A DNA stretch of 30,705 nt, taken from assembly GCA_001942045.1 (NCBI GenBank), contig MSTD01000060.1, forward strand, positions 1 through 30,705, given 5' to 3'. Made by a program: the position numbers and the translations under genes. The notes below the pieces were generated by a model. It was not told the origin of the DNA. It saw nothing but the letters and a program-made list of their open reading frames with translations, and did not search any database. Shown piece by piece: positions 16,551-25,294 of the stretch. Position 1 is the first letter of the stretch. Each line of letters opens with the position of its first letter. The stretch comes from Mycolicibacterium porcinum. Its GTDB lineage: Bacteria > Actinomycetota > Actinomycetes > Mycobacteriales > Mycobacteriaceae.

Positions 16551-17030
16551 TTACGCCCGAGCCTGCGCCAACCCGGCGAGGTGCTTGAGCGAGTTGTCCA
16601 GGTGCTGACGGTCGAACGGCGGGAACTGGATGTGCTCGCGCAGCTCGGCCGGTACCGCTGACCAGTCGTAGGTCAGGGTGGCTTCGGTCTGGTCGTCGCC
16701 GATCGGCTTGAGGTCGTAACGCCAGACCCAGCCGCCGAATTCGAGGTGCGCGTCGTCGTCGCCTTGACCCGGCAGCCACGCGATCGCCTGCGGCGGATCG
16801 AATACCTCGACCCGGTTGGCCATTTCGTAGTGCATGCCGCCGTAGTTGTCGTGGTACATCGCCATCCGGAAGATCTGGCCCACTTCGGTCAGCTGCTTGC
16901 CGTCGAGCGACTCCCGTACCCAGCCGGTGCCGTCGATCGCCTGGTGAGTGGTCGGGTCGGCCAACACCGCGAAAACGGTGTCGGCGGGCGCATTGATGGT
17001 GCATGCGGCGCTCATGGTGTCGTCAGTCAT
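16551..17030 (-). CDS. SRPBCC (polyketide cyclase/START-like) family protein
   Basis: A 159-residue helix-grip protein with a hydrophobic ligand pocket. The opening strand ACTINAPADTVFAVLADPTT and the middle segment NRVEVFDPPQAIAWLPG are typical, as is the C-terminal helix HLDNSLKHLAGLAQ. No catalytic residues can be assigned. ATG 17030 is used; a second ATG five codons on (17015) is equally possible because neither has a strong ribosome site. It lies 54 bases from the adenylate cyclase stop on the same strand and could be co-transcribed with it. Ligand unknown. Confidence 0.82.
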   Translation of the reverse strand: MTDDTMSAACTINAPADTVFAVLADPTTHQAIDGTGWVRESLDGKQLTEVGQIFRMAMYHDNYGGMHYEMANRVEVFDPPQAIAWLPGQGDDDAHLEFGGWVWRYDLKPIGDDQTEATLTYDWSAVPAELREHIQFPPFDRQHLDNSLKHLAGLAQARA

Positions 17031-17084
17031 ATCCGTACCGACCGACGGTGACTCGAAAACTCATCGAACCTGAGCATTGCTGAC

Positions 17085-18581
17085 CTATGGATCGAGCGCG
17101 AACACCCGCACCGCCGTCGACTTGCCTTTCAGCTCGTGAGATCCCCGGTCGGTCAGTCTGGGTGGGTGCCCATCGAGGGCGTCGACGGTCGGCTGGGTCA
17201 GCAGGATCAGATCGCCGGTTGTCTTCGTCAGCTGCTCGACGCGCGCCGCCACGTTGACGGCGTCACCGATCAGCGTGAACTCCAACTTGCCTCCGCCGCC
17301 GATGGTGCCCGCGATCACCACGCCGGTGTTGATGCCGATCCCGATTCGTAGTGCGCCCTGGAATCGTTCAGCGACCAGTCGCTGCATCAACACCGCGGCG
17401 CTCACCGCGGCATTGGCATGATTCGCAAGGTCATTGGGCGCACCGAACACAACCAGTGCACCGTCGCCGAGGAATTTGTTGACGTGCCCACCGGCGTCGA
17501 CCACGGCCGGCACCACGATCTCGAACAGCGCGTTGAGCCGGGTGACCGTGTCCTCGGCAGGATTTGCCTCGGCGAACGGCGTGAAGTCGCGGATGTCGAC
17601 GAACATGACCGTCACCTCGCGGCGCTCGCCGGTGAACACGTCGTCACCCTGCTCAAGTAGCCGTGCCGCCAGTGCCGGGTCGACATACGTACCGAAAGCC
17701 GCCTGAAGACGTTGGCGCTCGGCCAAACCCGCCTGCATCCGGTTGAACGAGGCAGCCAGCGCACCGAGGTCATCGTCCTGAACCACCGGCAGGCGCTGGC
17801 TATAGTCCCCCGCCGCAACACGTTCCGTGCCCTCGGCGAGGTCGCGGATCGGCCGCAGGTAGGGCGACATCGTCATGACTGCAACCGGCCCGGCGATCAA
17901 TATCAACACACAACCGATCAGGACGGAGACGACTGGATCCTGATGGGCGCGGTCGATCGCGGACGCAGTTAGCGCGGTGCCGGTGCCGAACGCGAATGCC
18001 ATTGCCAGCATGGTGATGTTGGACCACGCGGCAAAGGTGGGGTGGGAACGCGGCAGCGTGTCGCCAATTCCGGTGTCACCGGCGATCGCGGCCCGCACCG
18101 GCCGCAGCGATCCCTCGCTGAAACTGTGCACGCCGATCACTCCAATGGCCGCTCCGTATGCGGCACCGAAAATCGCGTACTGGGCAAGTCGCCAACCGGT
18201 CGCTCCGGCGATCGTGGCGACAACTAGTCCAAGGCAAGGCGCCCACACCACATCGGTTGCGAGCACTCGGGCAGGCGTCCTCCGCCCGTATGTGAAGGTG
18301 GCGCGCAGCGCCTCCATCGGATCGCCCTGGCGGCCCGCCGCCCACTCTTCGATCAGGCGCAACGGCTTCGAGCCGGGAAGAACCAGCAGGTAAACCCGCA
18401 ACAGCATGGCGACACAAGTGATGACGGCCGCCGCGACGTATCGATGGGATCCTTCGAAGGCGACTATGACCAACGGGTAGGCAAGGTAGACCGACAGTCC
18501 GGCCAGGTAGACCAGGGCGCAGATGGCCCACGAGTACCGCGCCCCGTACCGATCCCACATCCACTGAAAGATCCGGTCCAT
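17085..18581 (-). CDS. Membrane adenylate cyclase, 6-TM region plus HAMP plus class III catalytic domain
   Basis: A 498-residue enzyme expected to make cAMP from ATP on the cytosolic side. About six hydrophobic helices fill residues 15-245. A HAMP linker follows (SPYLRPIRDLAEGTERVAAG) and the class III cyclase domain covers about 320-498. The two metal aspartates are in VTVMFVDIRDFTPF. The Lys and following GDG hairpin (HVNKFLGDGALVVFG) and the Asn/Arg pair in LIGDAVNVAARVEQL are kept, so it should be active. The layout matches the M. tuberculosis Rv1318c/Rv1319c/Rv1320c/Rv3645 group. ATG 18581 (MDRIFQWMWDRYGARYSW) sits only nine bases past a terminator-like hairpin belonging to a groEL1 remnant, so how it is transcribed is unclear; an in-frame GTG at 18596 lies inside the hairpin. 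Confidence 0.9.
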   Translation of the reverse strand: MDRIFQWMWDRYGARYSWAICALVYLAGLSVYLAYPLVIVAFEGSHRYVAAAVITCVAMLLRVYLLVLPGSKPLRLIEEWAAGRQGDPMEALRATFTYGRRTPARVLATDVVWAPCLGLVVATIAGATGWRLAQYAIFGAAYGAAIGVIGVHSFSEGSLRPVRAAIAGDTGIGDTLPRSHPTFAAWSNITMLAMAFAFGTGTALTASAIDRAHQDPVVSVLIGCVLILIAGPVAVMTMSPYLRPIRDLAEGTERVAAGDYSQRLPVVQDDDLGALAASFNRMQAGLAERQRLQAAFGTYVDPALAARLLEQGDDVFTGERREVTVMFVDIRDFTPFAEANPAEDTVTRLNALFEIVVPAVVDAGGHVNKFLGDGALVVFGAPNDLANHANAAVSAAVLMQRLVAERFQGALRIGIGINTGVVIAGTIGGGGKLEFTLIGDAVNVAARVEQLTKTTGDLILLTQPTVDALDGHPPRLTDRGSHELKGKSTAVRVFALDP

Positions 18582-18589
18582 GCCGAAAC

Positions 18590-18623
18590 AAAACACCCCC
18601 GGCCTGGTGGCAGGGGGCGTTTT
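18590..18623 (-). terminator. Terminator hairpin of the groEL1 remnant
   Basis: On the minus strand, AAAACGCCCCCTGCC pairs with GGCCGGGGGTGTTTT around a four-base loop, with one mismatch and one G-U pair, then TTTTGTTT. It is a slightly decayed copy of the groEL1 terminator at 19729-19762 and ends directly before the cyclase start. Confidence 0.75.
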
Positions 18624-18625
18624 GG

Positions 18626-18709
18626 ACTACTTCTAGCGAGCGTGGCCGGATGATGAACAGCGTGCTCGTCTTCCTCGGCAGGCTTGTCCACGACGGCCGT
18701 CTCCGTGGT
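18626..18709 (-). pseudogene. Remnant of the groEL1 3' end
   Basis: Read on the minus strand, this encodes [17 protein letters not shown], identical in its conserved core to the true GroEL1 C-terminus. A one-base deletion after HAVHH then destroys the His-rich end (it continues as PATLARSSPKR instead of GHAH). No start codon or chaperonin body is attached; upstream of 18710 the sequence is unrelated. It is therefore a displaced or duplicated gene end, not a functional gene. Confidence 0.85.
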
Positions 18710-18739
18710 GGATGAAGTAGGCCTTTGCCACGTAGTGAC

Positions 18740-19618
18740 TTACCGTGCCCGACCGGATCGGCCTCGTAACAATTCGGGTTCTGCGGCTCGATGAAATCCT
18801 CGAAACGCGGTATTGGCTTCGGTACCACCGACTTTCATCGCATTGGGATTTAGCGACGCGCCACCGTCGATGCGGATGCAGCAACCGGTGAGGTATGCCG
18901 CCGCCGGTGATAGTAGGAAGACGATGGCAGCAGAGACTTCGGCTTCCTCGGCGAATCGACGTAATGGAGTGGCCTGTATCGAAGCGTCCGCAATCGGGCC
19001 GGCGATCGCCGGGTCATAGGTATCGAGCCCAGACGAGGCGACGTAGCCCGGTGCCACCGCGTTGACGCGTACTTGTGGCGCCCATTCGAGCGCAAGGGTT
19101 TGCGTGAGATTCATCATTCCCGCACGCGCCGCGCCTGAGTGAGCCATCAATGGCATGCCATCCCACACGTTGGCCAGCATGTTGACGATGGCGCCGCCAT
19201 TCAACTTCATGAACTGTCCGTAAACCTCGCGGGACACCAAGAAGCCACCGGTCAGATTTGTGGCGAGGACAGACTCCCAAGCCTTTTTACTGATCGCCTC
19301 GGCCAGCATCGGAAACTGTCCGCCCGCGTTGTTGACCAGCCCATCGATGCGGCCATGCTCGTTCAGAATGTCTGCGACAGCTGACCGAACGGCGTCCTCG
19401 TCGCGTATATCGAAGCCGTAGGACGTTGCGCTCCCACCGTCGCCTCGGATCTCCGCCGCTGTTTGTTCCAATTTCGCCTGCTTGCGACCGGTGATGACGA
19501 CGGTGGCCCCGAGACTCGCAAGCTCGTGAGCAACGCAGCGGCCGATCCCCGACCCACCGCCGGTAACCACAATGGTCTGCCCGTCGAACACGTCTGACCG
19601 AAAGACCGAGGCGTACAT
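18740..19618 (-). CDS. SDR-family oxidoreductase, PECR/2,4-dienoyl-CoA reductase-like
   Basis: A 292-residue short-chain dehydrogenase. The cofactor loop TGGGSGIG lies at 19-26 and NNAGG at 96-100. The usual Ser and Tyr-x3-Lys are replaced: the strand reads IVNMLANVWDG and the active-site segment reads HSGAARAG (Ser161, Arg165). The GAARAG and LALEWA motifs match human PECR and bacterial enoyl/citronellyl-CoA-type SDRs, which work with a non-classical active site. ATG 19618 has the strong ribosome site GGGGGGAG; a longer reading frame would start inside the groEL1 terminator. The C-terminal ~35 residues after GGASLNPNAM are unusual. The gene alone lies between two groEL1 3'-end copies, and one sampled line has 34 G/C of 60 against 39 of 60 in groEL1, hinting at foreign origin. 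Confidence 0.88.
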   Translation of the reverse strand: MYASVFRSDVFDGQTIVVTGGGSGIGRCVAHELASLGATVVITGRKQAKLEQTAAEIRGDGGSATSYGFDIRDEDAVRSAVADILNEHGRIDGLVNNAGGQFPMLAEAISKKAWESVLATNLTGGFLVSREVYGQFMKLNGGAIVNMLANVWDGMPLMAHSGAARAGMMNLTQTLALEWAPQVRVNAVAPGYVASSGLDTYDPAIAGPIADASIQATPLRRFAEEAEVSAAIVFLLSPAAAYLTGCCIRIDGGASLNPNAMKVGGTEANTAFRGFHRAAEPELLRGRSGRAR

Positions 19619-19728
19619 CTTGCTCCCCCCGAGATCACCGACGCATGAACTGCGACACCGTTGCAGTCTTACCGACTCGCGCACGGGGCGCTGCAGATCT
19701 CGAGAAGCCCATCGGCGTGATGGAGACG

Positions 19729-21402
<1,674 letters not shown>

Positions 21403-21479
21403 TCATGACTCCTAACGCATACCGCCCCGGACACCGCCCGTGCTGAACACGGGGATCTCCGGGGCGGACGCACGAGTAC

Positions 21480-21779
21480 TTACTTGGCGACGACAGCCAG
21501 CACGTCGCGGGCCGACAGGATCAGGTACTCCTCGCCGTTGTACTTGATCTCGGTGCCGCCGTACTTGCTGTAGATGACGGTGTCGCCCTCGGCAACGTCC
21601 AGGGGGATCCGCTTCTCGCCGTCCTCATCCCAGCGGCCGGGGCCAACTGCGACGACGGTGCCTTCCTGCGGCTTTTCCTTGGCGGTGTCGGGGATGACCA
21701 GACCGGAAGCGGTCGTGGTCTCGGCCGCGTTGGCCTGAACGAGGATCTTGTCCTCGAGTGGCTTGATGTTGACTGCCAC
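21480..21779 (-). CDS. groES: Co-chaperonin GroES (10 kDa)
   Basis: A 99-residue heptameric lid of the GroEL chamber. The mobile loop is [20 protein letters not shown] at about 17-36 and the roof and core strands follow ([20 protein letters not shown], then [20 protein letters not shown]). The start is GTG 21779 (read [15 protein letters not shown]), with GGAGGG upstream; it matches the known [16 protein letters not shown] beginning. A longer in-frame reading to 21914 would run toward the CIRCE element and is rejected. It is the first gene of the groES-groEL1 operon, with a leader of roughly 120 bases. Confidence 0.97.
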   Translation of the reverse strand: MAVNIKPLEDKILVQANAAETTTASGLVIPDTAKEKPQEGTVVAVGPGRWDEDGEKRIPLDVAEGDTVIYSKYGGTEIKYNGEEYLILSARDVLAVVAK

Positions 21780-21908
21780 GATGGAAGCCCTCCACTTGTT
21801 TGGGTGTGGATCCGGGGGGATCCCCAGATGCCGGTTACCAGGTGTTCGGCATGCGCCCGTGCCCCTCGCTCCGTCGTCGCGGGTGCCGGCGCTGGGGGGT
21901 TGGCCGCG

Positions 21909-21948
21909 TGCCACCTAGCACTCTATACATGCGAGTGCTAGCACTCAA
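21909..21948 (-). promoter_or_regulatory. Putative groES-groEL1 promoter
   Basis: On the minus strand, TTGAGT and TATAGA are separated by 15 bases and overlap the CIRCE element, so HrcA binding would block RNA polymerase directly. The spacing is shorter than ideal, so exact boxes are uncertain. Confidence 0.5.
21915..21946. promoter_or_regulatory. CIRCE operator (HrcA site) with an extra half-site
   Basis: CTAGCACTC (21915-21923), nine bases, GAGTGCTAG (21933-21941) is a perfect inverted repeat matching the CIRCE consensus TTAGCACTC-N9-GAGTGCTAA apart from the outermost base pair. CACTC follows directly, so GAGTGCTAGCACTC (21933-21946) is itself a 14-bp palindrome. HrcA represses groE operons through this element. 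Confidence 0.95.
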
Positions 21949-22030
21949 GGGTGGGGTTGTGCCCGTTGCCGGAACTCGCCCAGGGCAGAAAGACGCCAGC
22001 CGGAAGGTTGAATCCGGGCGAAATCGAGCG

Positions 22031-22051
22031 TAGTATCGAACACGTGTTCGA
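22031..22051 (+). promoter_or_regulatory. LexA SOS box overlapping a -10 element and start codon
   Basis: TCGAACACGTGTTCGA (22036-22051) is a perfect 16-bp palindrome and matches the mycobacterial LexA consensus TCGAAC-N4-GTTCGA exactly. TAGTAT (22031-22036) is a good -10 hexamer. Seven bases after it comes GTG 22044, so a leaderless transcript would begin at the start codon inside the LexA box. Confidence 0.88.
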
Positions 22052-23336
22052 ACTGCCGTTCACGATCGATCCCGAGGCCACGGAAGCGGCGTTGGTCGAT
22101 CAGCTCGCCGCGATGACCTGCGCGACCGCCGGCATTGCGGCGGCACAGGCACGTGTGACGGCGATGCTGGAAGCCAAGCGCCTTGAACGCAAGGCCGCAG
22201 AGGGGGTACCTGCCGCCAAGCGCGCCCAAGGCCTGGCCTCCGAGGTCGGGCTGGCCCGCAAGGCTTCCCCCTGGCACGGGGCCAGGTATCTGAAGATGTC
22301 ACGGATCCTGGTCGACGACATGCCTTACACGCTCGCGGCGCTGCAGTCCGGCGTGCTGACCGAAGATCGGGCCTTCATCATCGCGGACCAGGCCGCGTGC
22401 CTGTCGCCGGCAGACCGGCACACCATGGATGCCGAACTGTGCGCCGACCCCGACGTGCTGGATGGTCTGGGAGACAGGAAGGTTGAGGCCGAGGCCGGGC
22501 GGGTGGCGATTCGACTCGACCACGACGCGGTGATGGAGCGCATCAGCCGCCATCAGTGCGATCGCACCGTCACCGCGCGGCCGGCCCCGCACGGCATGAT
22601 GTACCTCACGGCGCTATTGACCTCCGCCGAGGGCGTCACGGCCTATCAGGCGTTGCAGGCGGAGGCTGCTGCGGCCGCGGCCGCCTCGATCGCCGCCGGA
22701 GATGGATGCGAGGGGCGGGGCCCGTTGATGGCCGATGCCTTCTATCGACGCGTCACTGGGCGTGAGGTGGGGGCGGCGGTCCCGGTCGCGCTCAATCTGG
22801 TGGTCTCCGACGAGACCTTGCTGGCCGGCGGTCCCGATCCGGCGGTGCTGCAGGGATACGGTCCTATCCCGGCGGCGGTGGCCCGACAGATGGCTTTGGC
22901 GGCGCTGCTCGACCCCGAGGTCGAGGCCGCGGTGCGCAAGCTCTACGCCGATGCGACCACTGGCAACCTGGTCGCCCTGGAGTCCACCGCCCGGGCGTTC
23001 CCAAAGGGGCTGCGCTGGCTGATCGCCTTGCGTGACCAGCGCTGCCGCACCCCTTACTGCGACGCACCGGTTCGCCACATCGATCACATCACCCGCCACG
23101 CCGACGGCGGTCCGACCAGCGCAAGTAACGGCCAAGGGCTGTGCGAACGCTGCAATTACGCAAAGGAAAGCCCCGGGTGGCACACCACGACCACCTACGA
23201 CCGGTTCGGCCGGCACACGACGGAACTCACCACGTCCACCGGCCGGAAGTATCGAAGTACCGCGCCGCCGCTACCTACCGGCGCTCGGGTGTTCACCAGC
23301 GACATCCACGTCGTAAACCTTCGCGCCACCGCCTGA
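22044..23336 (+). CDS. DUF222/HNH endonuclease-like protein (13E12 repeat family), SOS-controlled
   Basis: A 430-residue protein of the DUF222 family (M. tuberculosis REP13E12 type). Residues 10-300 form the helical DUF222 domain (EAALVDQLAAMTCATAGIAA, then RILVDDMPYTLAALQSGVLT). The HNH domain spans about 334-380: C334 and C339 (RCRTPYC), HIDHITRHADGG, the Asn of TSASNGQ, and CERCNYAK. The start is GTG 22044, which lies inside the LexA box and gives VFELPF, like the MFE start of 13E12 proteins. Earlier in-frame starts from 21951 would overlap the box and have no support. Function is unknown; DNA damage-induced DNA cleavage is the inference. Its 3' end overlaps the convergent reactivase gene by 66 bases. 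Confidence 0.9.
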   Translation: MFELPFTIDPEATEAALVDQLAAMTCATAGIAAAQARVTAMLEAKRLERKAAEGVPAAKRAQGLASEVGLARKASPWHGARYLKMSRILVDDMPYTLAALQSGVLTEDRAFIIADQAACLSPADRHTMDAELCADPDVLDGLGDRKVEAEAGRVAIRLDHDAVMERISRHQCDRTVTARPAPHGMMYLTALLTSAEGVTAYQALQAEAAAAAAASIAAGDGCEGRGPLMADAFYRRVTGREVGAAVPVALNLVVSDETLLAGGPDPAVLQGYGPIPAAVARQMALAALLDPEVEAAVRKLYADATTGNLVALESTARAFPKGLRWLIALRDQRCRTPYCDAPVRHIDHITRHADGGPTSASNGQGLCERCNYAKESPGWHTTTTYDRFGRHTTELTTSTGRKYRSTAPPLPTGARVFTSDIHVVNLRATA

Positions 23337-24938
23337 CCGGTCGACGCGGTCCAGCCCTTCATCCCGCGGCGGGCCGTCGGGCATCCGCGTGGCCATGGCC
23401 ACCAGTCCGTATGCGACCGCGAACCGGTGCCCCAGCTGACCTGCCACGTTTCCACGTCCGACGCTCACATCGTGGCCGAGCTGCTCGGTGACCGCGCGGA
23501 CCAGTTCGTCGTCGCCGGCACCGCCTCCGACGAGCAGCACCCCGGTCACTCCGGGCGCCGTCCGCTCGATACCGCGCATGACGTTGGCGCCGATCACCTG
23601 CCGCTTGGCCGCCAGGCGCCAGCTGCGCCACTCGGCGCCCGACAGCCGCGACGTAAAGGGCAACCAGCCGCTCGGGGCCGCGGTCAGCAGCCATCCGCTG
23701 CACCGGCCACTGACCGGCGTATCCAAGAACTGCCGCCGACCATGTTCGTCCTCGATGAGCTGGACCGTGACCGCCGTGACCGCCTCGGCCCGTTTGGCAT
23801 ATTCGGCGGCGCTGCGGGAGATCTCCAGCGCGGTGGCCGTCGCCGCCGTCAGCAGCTGTCCCGCTCCCGCCAGCACGCTGCGGGATTCGTCGGACACGAC
23901 GTCGACGGTGCCGCCGCCGACATCCACCACGACGACATCCGGGGTGATCCCGGGTGTGGTGAGAGCGCCGACGCGGGCCGCCGCGACCTCCGAATCGACG
24001 CGCGTTACCGGCACTCCCAGTGCCCGGGCCAGCTCGTCGGCTTCCGCCGGCGGTTCCTGCTCACCAGCCAAGTCAGCCATCACCATGCTGTCCACTACGA
24101 CCGATCCGCGCCGTGAATTGGCTTGGGCCGCAATATCGGCGAGGTGGACCATATGGGCGCTCTCCCCCGCCGGCCGGATGATCGGCTCCGAAACCGCCGG
24201 TTGGGCATCACCGAGGCAGACCACCGCGCAGGCACTGTCGAACAGCTGGTCGGCGACCACCCGCGCATCCGCCCGCTCGGTCTCACTCAGGCCGAACACG
24301 TCGGCGAGCCAGAATGGGTCGGTGAGCCTTTGCAGGGGTGCGATGCCCTGGCGCACTTCCACCGCGACGCGGGCCGACGACAACACCGCCGCGACGTCGA
24401 CGTCATCGACCACGGGCAGTGCCACGCTCAGCCGATTCGACACCAGCACGGCCTCGTCATTGGCGGTCAGCACCGCGGTGACGTTGCACCCTTGGGCGAC
24501 AGCGGCATTCACCTGCTGCGCCACTTCGCGGTAGCCCCACTGAGCCGTCGCGCAGACGACGACCGGGCGCCCGGGCTCGCCGTCGCCGAGGCACTCGACC
24601 GGAACTGGCTGCCCCACACCCACCGCGTCCCCGGCGGTGGTGGCCGCCGACCGGGTGACGATCGTCAGCCTGCCCGTCCGTCGGGTCTCCAACCGGACCT
24701 GTTCGACGGTCGACCGCACAGGCGGAGTCGGGGCGAACGCGGCCCGATCGAGTACCAGCCCATGCGCCTCGGCCAGGCGACGCACCAACTGTGCAGCACC
24801 CTGCACCGCCCGGGACGAACCCTTGCCACCACGGGTCGGGGTGCGGGCACTGGCAAGCACCGCGAGTTCGGCGTCCATCCGGCAGAGCACCACCTCGGTG
24901 GTGGAGTTGCCGATGTCGACTCCGGCCCAGACGGTCAC
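23271..24938 (-). CDS. Diol/glycerol dehydratase reactivase, large (ATPase) subunit
   Basis: A 555-residue DdrA/PduG/GdrA-like protein. It uses ATP to release damaged cobalamin from the inactivated dehydratase so that fresh adenosylcobalamin can bind. The actin-like ATPase signatures are GVDIGNSTTEV (6-16), VDVGGGTVDV (338-347) and LLVGGGAGDDEL near 480. A swiveling domain lies between about 90 and 250. The start is GTG 24938, overlapping the small-subunit stop as GTGA, so it is the third coupled gene of the operon. It is shorter than PduG (about 610 residues). The small reactivase subunit (PduH type) is not seen in the window. Its last 66 bases overlap the convergent DUF222-HNH gene. Confidence 0.93.
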   Translation of the reverse strand: MTVWAGVDIGNSTTEVVLCRMDAELAVLASARTPTRGGKGSSRAVQGAAQLVRRLAEAHGLVLDRAAFAPTPPVRSTVEQVRLETRRTGRLTIVTRSAATTAGDAVGVGQPVPVECLGDGEPGRPVVVCATAQWGYREVAQQVNAAVAQGCNVTAVLTANDEAVLVSNRLSVALPVVDDVDVAAVLSSARVAVEVRQGIAPLQRLTDPFWLADVFGLSETERADARVVADQLFDSACAVVCLGDAQPAVSEPIIRPAGESAHMVHLADIAAQANSRRGSVVVDSMVMADLAGEQEPPAEADELARALGVPVTRVDSEVAAARVGALTTPGITPDVVVVDVGGGTVDVVSDESRSVLAGAGQLLTAATATALEISRSAAEYAKRAEAVTAVTVQLIEDEHGRRQFLDTPVSGRCSGWLLTAAPSGWLPFTSRLSGAEWRSWRLAAKRQVIGANVMRGIERTAPGVTGVLLVGGGAGDDELVRAVTEQLGHDVSVGRGNVAGQLGHRFAVAYGLVAMATRMPDGPPRDEGLDRVDRSGGGAKVYDVDVAGEHPSAGR

Positions 24939-25294
24939 CTCAGCAGGCCGCGCCGCTGGTACGCCGTCGCCGCCTCCCGGACGAGTGCCGCACAGGTAGG
25001 AGCGCCGCGGTCCGCGAGACGCTGCGCGAGTTCCTCGAGTTCGGCGAAGCTCGACCGGCGCGGCCGCAGCGCCTCGTAGGCGGCCAGCATCTCCTCGGAG
25101 CTGAGTGCGGTAATCTCCGCGGCCCGGCGCAGGTTCATCGCCAACTGCACGGAGCCGGAGCGCTGCGCGGTATCCGCTTGTGCCAGCAGGGTTTCCCGGC
25201 TCACCCGGATGTCGTCGAGAACAAGGTCACCGTTGCGGGCGGCCTCGACCGTCACCTCGTCGAGGCTGCGGCCGGAGTGGGCGGTGATCGTCAT
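24935..25294 (-). CDS. Diol/glycerol dehydratase small subunit
   Basis: A 119-residue PduE/DhaB3-like subunit that completes the alpha-beta-gamma dehydratase. Family features are LRRAAEITALSSEEMLAAYE, RPRRSSFAELEELAQRLADR and the closing AYQRRGLL. It is much shorter than Klebsiella PduE (about 170 residues) because the N-terminal extension is missing. ATG 25294 overlaps the large-subunit stop (ATGA) and its own stop overlaps the reactivase start (GTGA), so the three genes are translationally linked. An in-frame frame continuing to 25678 would run into the large-subunit gene and is rejected. Confidence 0.93.
   Translation of the reverse strand: MTITAHSGRSLDEVTVEAARNGDLVLDDIRVSRETLLAQADTAQRSGSVQLAMNLRRAAEITALSSEEMLAAYEALRPRRSSFAELEELAQRLADRGAPTCAALVREAATAYQRRGLLR

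Larger units (their letters stand above)
18590..18709 (-). repeat. Direct repeat copy A: groEL1 3' end plus terminator
   Basis: This ~120-base segment matches 19729-19851 at roughly nine positions in ten by eye, in the same orientation. The longest exact run, about 35 bases, lies within 18659-18694. The homology covers the terminator, the stop region and the last ~20 codons of groEL1. It stops a few bases past GCCGTCTC (18696-18703). Confidence 0.9.

Noticed and set aside
18464..18828. Open frames containing the GroEL1-like [10 protein letters not shown] stretch as a real gene
   Set aside because: They run antiparallel-frame into the cyclase coding region and lack a start; the stretch is a groEL1 3' remnant only.
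21811..21830. GGGGATCCCC palindrome in the groES leader
   Set aside because: Self-complementary with no loop, G-run context; not a convincing hairpin or operator.
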